The notes: generated by a model not told the origin, from the letters alone. A DNA stretch of 12,695 nucleotides from Ilumatobacteraceae bacterium (GCA_030728545.1 JANQZQ010000129.1:1-12695); one strand, 5' to 3'; counted from the first letter of the stretch, positions 7,401-12,695 are shown. A program made the numbers and translations.

Positions 7401-7627
7401 CATTCGGGGCAACAACTGCGTTCGATGCTCCGGTAGCTGGTGTCGGCGAGATTCGGTTGCGGGCATCTGTGGCGATTCGAGCATTGATCGTGTTGCAGTT
7501 CGCGTTGTGGTGTGTTGTATTGGCGGTTGCGTTCAATCCGAGCCGTTTCCGTGGCCGTGTGCGTGCAGCCCGCCGAGTTGCCGAGGTGTCGTTGCGCAGT
7601 GAAGATGGGCGCAAGGTGGTGGTCTAG
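4412..7627 (+). CDS. Large membrane glycosyltransferase: GT2 domain fused to a GT-C/YfhO-like membrane domain
   Basis: This 1071-residue protein starts with a cytoplasmic GT2 (GT-A fold) domain at about 20-260: VVHEPGEWFAETLASLAAQDYP near the N-terminus, the metal/nucleotide-sugar motif H110-D111-D112-V113, and G210-E-E-R-D214 before R-H-R-G. Hydrophobic helices follow (372-390, 439-474, 486-503, 551-619, 652-672, 680-768). Next is a soluble, probably extracytoplasmic region (about 770-1018) ending in a W983-x2-TVDG989 beta element like that of YfhO/GT-C C-termini, and then a last helix at about 1023-1044 and a basic tail. It likely transfers sugars onto a lipid-linked surface glycan; donor and acceptor are unknown. 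The start is GTG 4412, but ATG 4424 or 4430 is possible. The stop shares one base with the next gene's GTG. From memory, large GT2 proteins of this kind sit beside DUF5719 genes across actinobacteria. Confidence 0.85.
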   Translation: MTLPMAMPVTVPAAQRPSHAAPPVVAVMVVHEPGEWFAETLASLAAQDYPDLRLVALLTSTTPATVADAIQAAVPAALVRFVEGNPGFGPVANQVMAVVDGHDGFLLFVHDDVALQPDVVSQLVAEAFRSNAAMVGPKLVEWDTPSVLQHVGLDADRTGRLVDVVDPGERDQQQHDAVRDTFALPSACMLVRNDIFREVGGFAAQIPFLGEERDVCWRLHMLGARVMVNPAAVVRHRGAFASRATLIEADARAERNRVRTVVTCAPLSQLPLVIVRLLVQSIVDTVLGLLNGEQQRGLASLRAVFALVIDAPMIVARRRDLRPLRRVPGSEVSSLQLRASARLAVYARHRRALREQNTSEIPAIVGSVAPPSRVVTLVGLAAVLLMFIGSRGLIVNGVGNIGQFVPLAAEQLSVVDLVRAYFVGWAPGWFGAASAAPTYLGVMSAAGVLWFGSWAGLLTLLVVGALVVGPIGAWRLSGVFGAARVRMFGAVVYAAFPVGILAARDGRRDAIILWALAPWILDFARRIAGLARDEANTLRETSVRPTGGRRSQLVASLLLVVAVAVTFSPVVLPMVVALMAILLVAAPLTPTPWRASAWLVASLGAAVVASVVLHAPWSLRFVAGDWWSAFVGVGSPATMASLVDVLSLGVDNVVWRALLVAGYVPVILMLFVRRGSQASWITRAFLLVVVSTALRMATEHDLVTLALPEPLVLASLTALGVSMSATAAFAVFVEGRSRTFTWQQLLATVSVTAMVAAAAPSAVAVADGRWMQPNATLSQLVTQLPDAADGDYATLYIGDTRLLPVAAVAARDGRTAFGIVRDGGATGVDLLPSTPTQMSNALVRAVDVLLTGESLRAGRLMAPLAVRFIVVPLRDDTLHARREPSVGGVGGTVVARLSDQLDLRRLYSATDLVIFENMAALPTASVLAERAAVASRQALEANLLAEALRASGSFATSFSSDQRLQGESLPGTVHLAVPFTPRWMMTVDGARVAPRVAFGATTAFDAPVAGVGEIRLRASVAIRALIVLQFALWCVVLAVAFNPSRFRGRVRAARRVAEVSLRSEDGRKVVV

Positions 7628-9165
7628 TGGTGCAGCGTCGTAGTGCGATGTTGGCCCGTCGCGCAGTGGGCCGCACCCGTCAATTTGTCGTGCTGGCGAT
7701 TGCCGTGAGCGCAGTCGGTGGTCTGGTGGCATTGGAGCGCCGCTCGGTAGACCCTTCATCGCTAAATGCAGCAACTCGTGCTACGTCACCCGAGTTTCGT
7801 CGTGATGCCAAAGCCTCCACCTGGTTTTGTCCGGGTGTCATCGGCAACGATGAGCAAGTCAGTGGCTTGCTGGTGATTTCGAATTTTGGCGAAGTGCCGG
7901 TCGGCGGCACGATTACGCGCTTTGTGGTCGACGGTGTTGCGCGCCAACAACGTTTTGCAGTGCCAGCACGCTCAACGCTTGAAGTTGACGCACTGGCTGG
8001 CGTGAAATCTGGTTTTGTGTCGGCGCTAGTGGAATCCCGTGGCACAGCTGTGGTCGTTGAGCAACTCACTGTGCATCGGGCTGGCAATGCCGTATCTCCT
8101 TGCGCTTCGCGGCCGTCGGGCACCTGGTTCTTGGCTGACGGGTTCACCGGAGCCGACAGCATCGAGCAGATTGTGGTGACCAACCCATCGCTTGACTCCG
8201 CCATTCTTGATGTGTCTTTCGTGACTGCGATTGGAGAGCGCAACCCGCAGTCGCTGAAAGGCGTCGTCATTCCACCGGAATCGGTGCGGGTGTTTGATGT
8301 GGCTGGCTTTGATGCCCGCAACGAAGCAATTGCCGCAGTAGCGGTGCGCGCCACTGTGGGTCGGGTCGTTGTCGGGCGCTCGCAGCACTATCTCGGTCGT
8401 GGGCGCCTCGGCTACACCATGTCGCTGGCGGCGTCAGCAACGAGCAGTCGCTGGTTTTTTGCCGACGGCGAGAAATCAGCGAGTGTGAACGAAGAGTTCG
8501 TCATCTACAACCCTTCAGCAACCGACCAGCAACTGACGTTTATTCTCGCCGACGACCAAGGGGCGGCCATTGATCCCGTGACCGTAACGGCACCGGGTCG
8601 TCGTGTTACCAAATTCGCCCCGTCTGGTTTGAGCGCGCTACCTGACGGTCGTTATTCGGCGATTATTTCAGCAACGTCATCTGTCGACCAGAGTGCGGGC
8701 GCGGGCGCAGATGCCGGTGCGGGCGCCGATACAGGTTCTCGTGCGGGTGCCAACGCTGGCGAATCTGTGGTGATCGAGCGTGTAGCAACGCGCCAAGAAA
8801 ACAAGTCGACCGCCAGCGCTGTCATGCTCGGTGCGCCAAGTGCGTCACGAGCCTGGGTTGCAGCCGCTGGTATGGCCATTGGCGTTACAGATGCCCTACG
8901 AATTTTTAATCCCGGTTCGTTGCCGGCAACATTTCGCGTGTCGTATCTCGGCCCAGCCGGCGATGTTTCCATCACCGGATATGAAGAAGTGTTGCTCGCA
9001 CCGGGTGCCAGCGCCAGCGTGTTGCTTGGGCCCGAGACTGCGTCAACCGCGGTATCGGTGACATCCAGTGAACCCATCGTGGTGCAGCGCCGTATCGATC
9101 GCGGCCCCAAACAGCCGATCAATGGGGCAGCACCCCTCATAGTGATGACTACATCAGCACAGTGA
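7627..9165 (+). CDS. DUF5719-type membrane-anchored extracytoplasmic protein with four repeats
   Basis: The 512-residue protein has a basic N-terminus, one hydrophobic anchor or uncleaved signal (about 20-36), and a long exported part. That part contains four degenerate repeats, each opening with an aromatic W/WF motif (W66, W167, W276, W410), then an I/V-x-N-P/F turn (N86, N186-P187, N295-P296, N428-P429), and ending in a hydrophobic beta-hairpin followed by R/Q-rich strands. The W-to-W spacings are 101, 109 and 134, and the last repeat is 102 residues to the end. Repeat 3 is longer because of a Gly/Ala insert. Only two cysteines occur in the exported part, C68 and C159, bracketing repeat 1, so a disulfide is likely. 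The GTG start overlaps the glycosyltransferase stop (TAGTG); GTG 7630 is equally possible. The family name is from memory and context. The role is unknown, perhaps a partner of the glycosyltransferase outside the membrane. Confidence 0.8.
   Translation: MVQRRSAMLARRAVGRTRQFVVLAIAVSAVGGLVALERRSVDPSSLNAATRATSPEFRRDAKASTWFCPGVIGNDEQVSGLLVISNFGEVPVGGTITRFVVDGVARQQRFAVPARSTLEVDALAGVKSGFVSALVESRGTAVVVEQLTVHRAGNAVSPCASRPSGTWFLADGFTGADSIEQIVVTNPSLDSAILDVSFVTAIGERNPQSLKGVVIPPESVRVFDVAGFDARNEAIAAVAVRATVGRVVVGRSQHYLGRGRLGYTMSLAASATSSRWFFADGEKSASVNEEFVIYNPSATDQQLTFILADDQGAAIDPVTVTAPGRRVTKFAPSGLSALPDGRYSAIISATSSVDQSAGAGADAGAGADTGSRAGANAGESVVIERVATRQENKSTASAVMLGAPSASRAWVAAAGMAIGVTDALRIFNPGSLPATFRVSYLGPAGDVSITGYEEVLLAPGASASVLLGPETASTAVSVTSSEPIVVQRRIDRGPKQPINGAAPLIVMTTSAQ
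8692..8763 (+). repeat. Gly/Ala low-complexity tandem repeat inside the DUF5719 gene
   Basis: Two imperfect 18-bp units (8695-8712 and 8713-8730) both encode AGAGAD and are followed by a decayed TGSRAGANAG tail. The segment encodes about residues 356-379 and sits at the turn of the closing beta-hairpin of repeat 3. It probably arose by slippage in GC-rich DNA and should form a flexible surface loop. Confidence 0.75.
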
Positions 9166-9635
9166 TGATTGCTACTGAGGTCGACCTTGCGGTGCGCTTG
9201 GCAGTAATCGGGGCAGTGGTCGGCGTCGCAGCCGTCGTTGCCTGGCGACGCCGTCGCGCGCCCGAAGCCCCCACCCAGCCGCGCGGTTCGCTTCCGGCCC
9301 AACTCAACCGCGGCGATTTTGATGGTGCGGCTGCGCCATGGCTAGTGGTGGTGTTTACCTCCGCAACGTGCGACACCTGCGCCGACGTGGCGCGTAAGGC
9401 CACCGTGTTGGCCAGCAGCCAAGTAGTGGTGCAAGAAGTGGAGTTCGCCCGCGACCGTGCTTTGCATGATCGCTATCGCATCGACGCAGTGCCCACATTG
9501 GTGATTGCCGATTCGCGTGGCGTTGTGGGCTTCGGGCATCTCGGCCCGATTAGTGCCACCGACGTCTGGGCGGCAATGGCTCGTTGTCGCGATCCGCAAC
9601 TTCCTAATAGTGAATGTGCTGGCCCTACGGCCTAA
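9165..9635 (+). CDS. Membrane-anchored thioredoxin-fold protein
   Basis: The 156-residue protein has one N-terminal hydrophobic helix (about 8-26), a run of four arginines, a linker, and a thioredoxin domain (about 57-140). The redox motif is C69-D-T-C72, and the cis-proline lies in AVPTLV (P110). Both are intact, so thiol-disulfide exchange is plausible. The arginine cluster after the helix predicts, by the positive-inside rule, a cytoplasmic thioredoxin domain, unlike periplasmic TlpA proteins. This is unexpected next to an exported disulfide candidate. Two further cysteines (C141, C151) lie in the C-terminal tail. The ATG at 9165 overlaps the upstream TGA (TGATG), so this is the third gene of the glycosyltransferase operon; GTG 9162 is an alternative start. 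The substrate is unknown. Confidence 0.85.
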   Translation: MIATEVDLAVRLAVIGAVVGVAAVVAWRRRRAPEAPTQPRGSLPAQLNRGDFDGAAAPWLVVVFTSATCDTCADVARKATVLASSQVVVQEVEFARDRALHDRYRIDAVPTLVIADSRGVVGFGHLGPISATDVWAAMARCRDPQLPNSECAGPTA

Positions 9636-9638
9636 GCG

Positions 9639-11600
9639 TTAGTCGCGCTCGGGGTCGGCTTTGTTTACGCTTTTGTCCGGATTTTTCTCCGGCACTTTTT
9701 CGTGGATGGTGGGTGCACCAAGGCCTTGTTGAATGAGCTTGGCCACGGTCGCGCCGTCAACGGTTTCGTGTTCGAGCAATGCTTCGGCAACGAGGTCCAA
9801 CCCACGGCGGTGCTTGAGCAGCGTGACGCGGGCTCGCTCTTCTTGTTCGCGCAGAATGCGAGAGATTTCGTCGTCGATTTTCCTTGCCGTGTCGTCGCTG
9901 TATTCGCGACCCGAGGTCATGAGATCTTCGCCGAGGAACACCTGTTGTTGCCCCGACCAGGCCATCGGCCCAACGGCATCGCTCATGCCCCATTCGCGCA
10001 CCATGCGTCGGGCAATTGATGTTGCTTGTTCGAGATCGTTCGCAGCACCGCTATTGAGGCTGCCAAACACGATGGACTCAGCAACTCGTCCACCCATGGC
10101 CTTGCAGATCATGTCCAAGAAATACTCGCGCGAATAGGTGTGGCGTTCTTCGGGCAGGCTCCAGGTGACGCCCAGTGCCATGCCGCGCGGCAAGATCGTG
10201 ACCTTATGGAGCGGGTCGCTATTGGGCAACACGGTGGACAACACGGCGTGACCACCTTCGTGGAATGCCACGGCGCGTTTTTCTTCAGCATTGAGTGCGA
10301 GGCTTTCGCGACGCGCGCCCATGACCACGCGATCACGAGCATTTTCAAAATCGATTCGTTCGATTTCGGTGGCACCACGTCGCACGGCGATGAGTGCCGC
10401 TTCGTTAACGAGGTTGGCCAAATCAGCGCCACTCATGCCAGGGGTGGCTTTGGACATCGTGTCTAGGTCGACATCGGCGCCCATGCGCTTGCCGGTTGAG
10501 TGCACCTTCAAAATGGCGTGACGCTCTTCGGCTTCGGGAAGCGGCACGATGATCTGGCGATCAAAGCGACCAGGTCGCAAGAGCGCAGCGTCCAAGATGT
10601 CGGGTCGGTTGGTGGCTGCCATGACGACGACACCTTCAGACGTTTCGAATCCGTCCATTTCTGACAGCATTTGGTTGAGCGTTTGCTCGCGCTCGTCGTG
10701 GCCACCACCCAAACCCGCACCGCGTTTGCGACCGATGGAGTCGATTTCGTCTACGAAGATGATGGCTCGGCCCATCTTGCGCGCTTGCTGAAACAAGTCG
10801 CGCACACGTGACGCGCCGACACCGACGAACATCTCCATGAAGTCAGAACCGGTGACCGACAAAAACCCGACTCCGGCTTCGCCAGCAACAGCGCGCGCAA
10901 ACAATGTTTTGCCAGTTCCCGGAGGCCCGACGAGCAACACACCCTTGGGTACACGCGCACCAATTTCTTTGAAGCGATCTGGCATTCGCAAAAAGTCGAC
11001 CACTTCACGAATTTCTTGCTTGACACCTTCGTAGCCAGCGATATCAGCAAAGGTGGTGGACGGTTTGTCGGCTTGGTAGGGCTTGGCGCGACTGCGTCCA
11101 ATTGACATGATGTTGCCGGCTTGACCCATGGCGCGACGTTGCATCCAGATGAAAAAGCCCATGATCAAAAAGAACGGCAACAAAATAGGAATGATGTTGG
11201 TGAAGAAGTTTCCCTGCGGGGTGGAAAAGTCGTAATCGACACCTTTTGACTTGAGCAGTTGTTCGTCGGCATCCGACAAGGTGTTGGCGCCGGTGGTGAC
11301 GAAATTGCGGGAGTCGCTCAACTTGCCCGAAATCTGGTTGTTCAAGTTGTTGATGGTGACTTCGCGAACGCCTCCGCGCTCGACGAGGTCGAGAAATTCG
11401 GTATAGGTCAGCCGGGTCTGTTCGGGTGTGGGCAATAACCGTGGGCCCACCAGCAGCACGACGGCAACAGCGATGAGTGCCCAGACCAGCCAGCGCGGCA
11501 TGCCGGGTTTGTCGCTGTCCCCAGAACCACGCAGGCGGTCGCGCAGAGATTTCGGGTTACGCGACGGTGGTGGTGGGGGCGGTGGAGGGAGGTTCGCCAT
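9639..11600 (-). CDS. ftsH: ATP-dependent zinc metalloprotease FtsH
   Basis: FtsH is a membrane-anchored hexameric AAA+ protease that extracts and degrades damaged or regulated membrane and soluble proteins. The 653 residues hold an octaproline tract (5-12), a first membrane helix (about 37-54), a small extracytoplasmic domain, a second helix (about 134-153), and the AAA module with Walker A GPPGTGKT (225-232), the F258-V-G pore loop, Walker B IIFVDEID (280-287) and the second region of homology with Arg342/Arg345. The zinc site is H447-E-G-G-H451, with Asp522 in NDLEQAT as likely third ligand. The C-terminus is a charged tail. All catalytic residues are present. ATG 11600-11598 is preceded by TAGCAT with a 6-nt spacing and no Shine-Dalgarno, suggesting a leaderless mRNA. 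It is convergent with the thioredoxin gene (3-nt gap) and divergent from the DUF3499 gene. Confidence 0.97.
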   Translation of the reverse strand: MANLPPPPPPPPSRNPKSLRDRLRGSGDSDKPGMPRWLVWALIAVAVVLLVGPRLLPTPEQTRLTYTEFLDLVERGGVREVTINNLNNQISGKLSDSRNFVTTGANTLSDADEQLLKSKGVDYDFSTPQGNFFTNIIPILLPFFLIMGFFIWMQRRAMGQAGNIMSIGRSRAKPYQADKPSTTFADIAGYEGVKQEIREVVDFLRMPDRFKEIGARVPKGVLLVGPPGTGKTLFARAVAGEAGVGFLSVTGSDFMEMFVGVGASRVRDLFQQARKMGRAIIFVDEIDSIGRKRGAGLGGGHDEREQTLNQMLSEMDGFETSEGVVVMAATNRPDILDAALLRPGRFDRQIIVPLPEAEERHAILKVHSTGKRMGADVDLDTMSKATPGMSGADLANLVNEAALIAVRRGATEIERIDFENARDRVVMGARRESLALNAEEKRAVAFHEGGHAVLSTVLPNSDPLHKVTILPRGMALGVTWSLPEERHTYSREYFLDMICKAMGGRVAESIVFGSLNSGAANDLEQATSIARRMVREWGMSDAVGPMAWSGQQQVFLGEDLMTSGREYSDDTARKIDDEISRILREQEERARVTLLKHRRGLDLVAEALLEHETVDGATVAKLIQQGLGAPTIHEKVPEKNPDKSVNKADPERD

Positions 11601-11606
11601 GTGGTC

Positions 11607-11612
11607 ATGCTA
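11607..11612 (-). promoter_or_regulatory. Candidate -10 element for ftsH (leaderless)
   Basis: TAGCAT on the minus strand is followed by GACCAC and then the ftsH ATG. The 6-nt spacing puts the transcription start at or beside the start codon. No clear -35 hexamer is seen. Confidence 0.5.
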
Positions 11613-11659
11613 AGGCTGTGTCGGCAAGAGGCATCCACCGAAAGAATGATAAAAATCGG

Positions 11660-11665
11660 TACTTT
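11660..11665 (+). promoter_or_regulatory. Candidate -10 element for the DUF3499 operon (leaderless)
   Basis: TACTTT is followed by AGTCAC and then ATG 11672, the same 6-nt spacing as for ftsH on the other strand. The upstream stretch 11641-11656 is AT-rich (AAAGAATGATAAAAAT), which would help melting or act as an UP-like element. No clear -35 is present. Confidence 0.55.
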
Positions 11666-11671
11666 AGTCAC

Positions 11672-11902
11672 ATGCGTCGTCGCTGTTCGCGTGCATGCTG
11701 CAGTGAATCTGCTGTGATGACCCTGTCGTATCAATACGCCACAGCCACCGTGTGGATTGATGACCTGGCCGAACTCAACGACCCGCACGCCTACGACTTA
11801 TGCGAGCGTCACGGGCAACGCTTTGCGCCACCAAGTGGCTGGCGGTTAGAAGACCGCCGCAACCGCTTCCGCGTGGTGCTGCCGAGCCAGCTCGCTGGCT
11901 GA
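11672..11902 (+). CDS. DUF3499 zinc-ribbon-like small protein
   Basis: The 76-residue protein matches my recollection of the actinobacterial DUF3499 family. It starts M-R-x-R-C-S-R with C5, C9 and C10, then A-V-x-T-L-S-Y-x-Y-A, and has D-P-H-A-Y-D-L-C44-x2-H47 followed by PPSGW. The Cys/His set (C5, C9 or C10, C44, H47) could bind one zinc, but no function is established. I set the start at ATG 11672, not further upstream, because the family N-terminus is exactly here and a leaderless -10 element precedes it. A longer frame from 11477 would overlap ftsH antisense. The gene is followed after 5 nt by a CPBP protease gene, so the two form an operon. From memory, the mycobacterial counterpart (Rv3258c) lies near whiB2, manB and fbiAB. 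Confidence 0.88.
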   Translation: MRRRCSRACCSESAVMTLSYQYATATVWIDDLAELNDPHAYDLCERHGQRFAPPSGWRLEDRRNRFRVVLPSQLAG

Positions 11903-11907
11903 GCGCC

Positions 11908-12690
11908 GTGCCTCGTCCCACGTGGGATCCGCCATTTGGTGAACGCCCATTTGAGCAGCGGGTGTTTGCTCACGAGGTGCCACACGCAACAACCCCGCGG
12001 GTGCGCTACTCGCTGGCGTGGCTGGCCTTCGGCTGGATCGGTGCCTATCTCACTGCAACAGCGTTGCAGATATTTCTGGTGGCGGCGTTCGACATTTCGC
12101 AAGACACGAGTGAGCAACCTGATTGGTTCTTACTAGCTGGCGCTATGTCGCTATGGGTGCCACAACTGGTGCTGTTGGTGATATTTTCGCAGCGAGCGGG
12201 CACTGGTTCGTTTGCGCAGGATTTTCATTTGCGCTTTCGCCTCGTTGATTTGTGGGGCGTGCCAATCGGTGTGCTCTCGCAAGTGCTGCTGGTGGGGCTG
12301 GTCACATGGCCATTTCGCACGTGGTTTCCCGAGGTCTTTGACGTGGCGAAGGTGGAAGATCGCGCTCGCGGGTTGTATGACTCGGCACGCGGGCCCTGGC
12401 TGGTGGTCTTGGCGCTGGTTGTGGTTATTGGCGCACCGCTCGTGGAGGAACTCGTGTATCGCGGCTTTGTGCAGGCGGGTTTGTCGAGCCGAATCCACCA
12501 TGTGGCAGCCGTCGTCATTACTGCAGCTTGGTTTGCTGGCATCCATGGTCGCGTGGCTGAGCTGCCAGGATTATTTGCTTTCGCCCTCGTGTTGGGTATT
12601 GCGTTTCAGTTGACCGGACGCCTTGGCATGTCGGTCACGGCTCACCTAGCGTTTAATGCCACTGGGCTCGCTTTTCTTGCACTGACGTAG
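11908..12690 (+). CDS. CPBP-family intramembrane metalloprotease (CAAX protease/bacteriocin-processing type)
   Basis: This integral membrane protein of 260 residues has a soluble N-terminal stretch (1-33) and about seven to eight hydrophobic helices (first at about 36-60). The three active-site motifs of the ABI/CPBP family are complete: E180-E181-x3-R185 (VEELVYRGF), F209-x3-H213 (WFAGIHGR) and H246-x3-N250 (HLAFNAT). The glutamate and histidines activate water or hold a metal for proteolysis inside the membrane. The substrate is unknown; bacterial members include processing enzymes, immunity proteins and uncharacterised housekeeping proteins. The start is inferred to be GTG 11908, 5 nt after the DUF3499 stop. 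A longer frame from 11800 would lie inside DUF3499 in another frame and has no homolog-like sequence. Translation is probably coupled, since no good Shine-Dalgarno is visible. Confidence 0.9.
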   Translation: MPRPTWDPPFGERPFEQRVFAHEVPHATTPRVRYSLAWLAFGWIGAYLTATALQIFLVAAFDISQDTSEQPDWFLLAGAMSLWVPQLVLLVIFSQRAGTGSFAQDFHLRFRLVDLWGVPIGVLSQVLLVGLVTWPFRTWFPEVFDVAKVEDRARGLYDSARGPWLVVLALVVVIGAPLVEELVYRGFVQAGLSSRIHHVAAVVITAAWFAGIHGRVAELPGLFAFALVLGIAFQLTGRLGMSVTAHLAFNATGLAFLALT

Positions 12691-12695
12691 AAATG

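Noticed and set aside
7680..8354. 224-residue open frame on the minus strand inside the DUF5719-type gene
   Set aside because: It is low-complexity Ser/Thr/Pro/Arg sequence, has no promoter or ribosome site, and is fully explained by the opposite-strand coding gene.
9677..9692. Small hairpin CCGGA-6 nt-TCCGG at the ftsH 3' end, considered as a terminator
   Set aside because: The stem is 5 bp with the T-run in the loop instead of after it, and it is inside coding sequence.
11477..11671. N-terminal extension of the DUF3499 frame
   Set aside because: It would overlap the ftsH start antisense and precede the family's conserved M-R-x-R-C-S start. A -10 element lies directly before ATG 11672.
1..12695. 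CRISPR array, tRNA or rRNA gene, insertion sequence or phage attachment site
   Set aside because: I saw no regularly spaced repeats, tRNA cloverleaf-like segments, conserved rRNA stretches, transposase motifs or flanking direct repeats. Genes fill nearly all the window and the largest gap is 125 bp.
12691..12695. ATG at the extreme right edge as start of another gene
   Set aside because: Only AAATG remains after the protease stop, so nothing can be said about what follows.

Overview
The window looks like chromosomal housekeeping DNA of an actinobacterium, most likely an aquatic member of Acidimicrobiia or a close relative (inference). The reasons are F420 cofactor genes (fbiA, fbiB), a DUF3499 zinc-ribbon-like protein and a DUF5719-type protein beside a very large glycosyltransferase, which are all actinobacterial markers. 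GTG starts are common, Shine-Dalgarno sequences are scarce, and base composition is moderately GC-rich. I see no mobile element, CRISPR array, tRNA or rRNA.

Layout. Positions 1-1603 (minus strand) hold fbiA and the start of fbiB, two consecutive steps of coenzyme F420 synthesis with ATGA-overlapping genes. fbiB runs off the left edge. Only 30 bp away and divergent is gmd (GDP-mannose 4,6-dehydratase, 1634-2617). It converges on, and overlaps by 37 bp, a polytopic MOP-type flippase (2581-3906, minus). Upstream of the flippase, on the same strand, are a strong hairpin and a small helical protein of unknown function (3957-4286).

From 4412 to 9635 (plus) lies a tightly coupled three-gene operon: a 1071-residue membrane glycosyltransferase (GT2 domain fused to a GT-C/YfhO-like membrane part), a secreted or anchored DUF5719-type protein built of four repeats, and a membrane-anchored thioredoxin-fold protein. 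It meets ftsH (9639-11600, minus) tail to tail with a 3-nt gap. Divergent from ftsH is a two-gene operon of a DUF3499 protein and a CPBP-family intramembrane protease (11672-12690).

How the genes fit together. gmd, the flippase and the glycosyltransferase/DUF5719/thioredoxin operon plausibly make and export a surface glycan, perhaps containing a GDP-mannose-derived sugar. FtsH and the CPBP protease are membrane-protein quality-control or processing enzymes. From memory, fbiA/fbiB, GDP-mannose genes and the DUF3499 gene also lie close together in mycobacteria (Rv3256c-Rv3267 region), so this window looks like a rearranged version of a conserved actinobacterial envelope/F420 neighbourhood. The most notable regulatory pattern is that several divergent genes have a TANNNT -10 element 6-7 nt before the start codon, which implies leaderless mRNAs.
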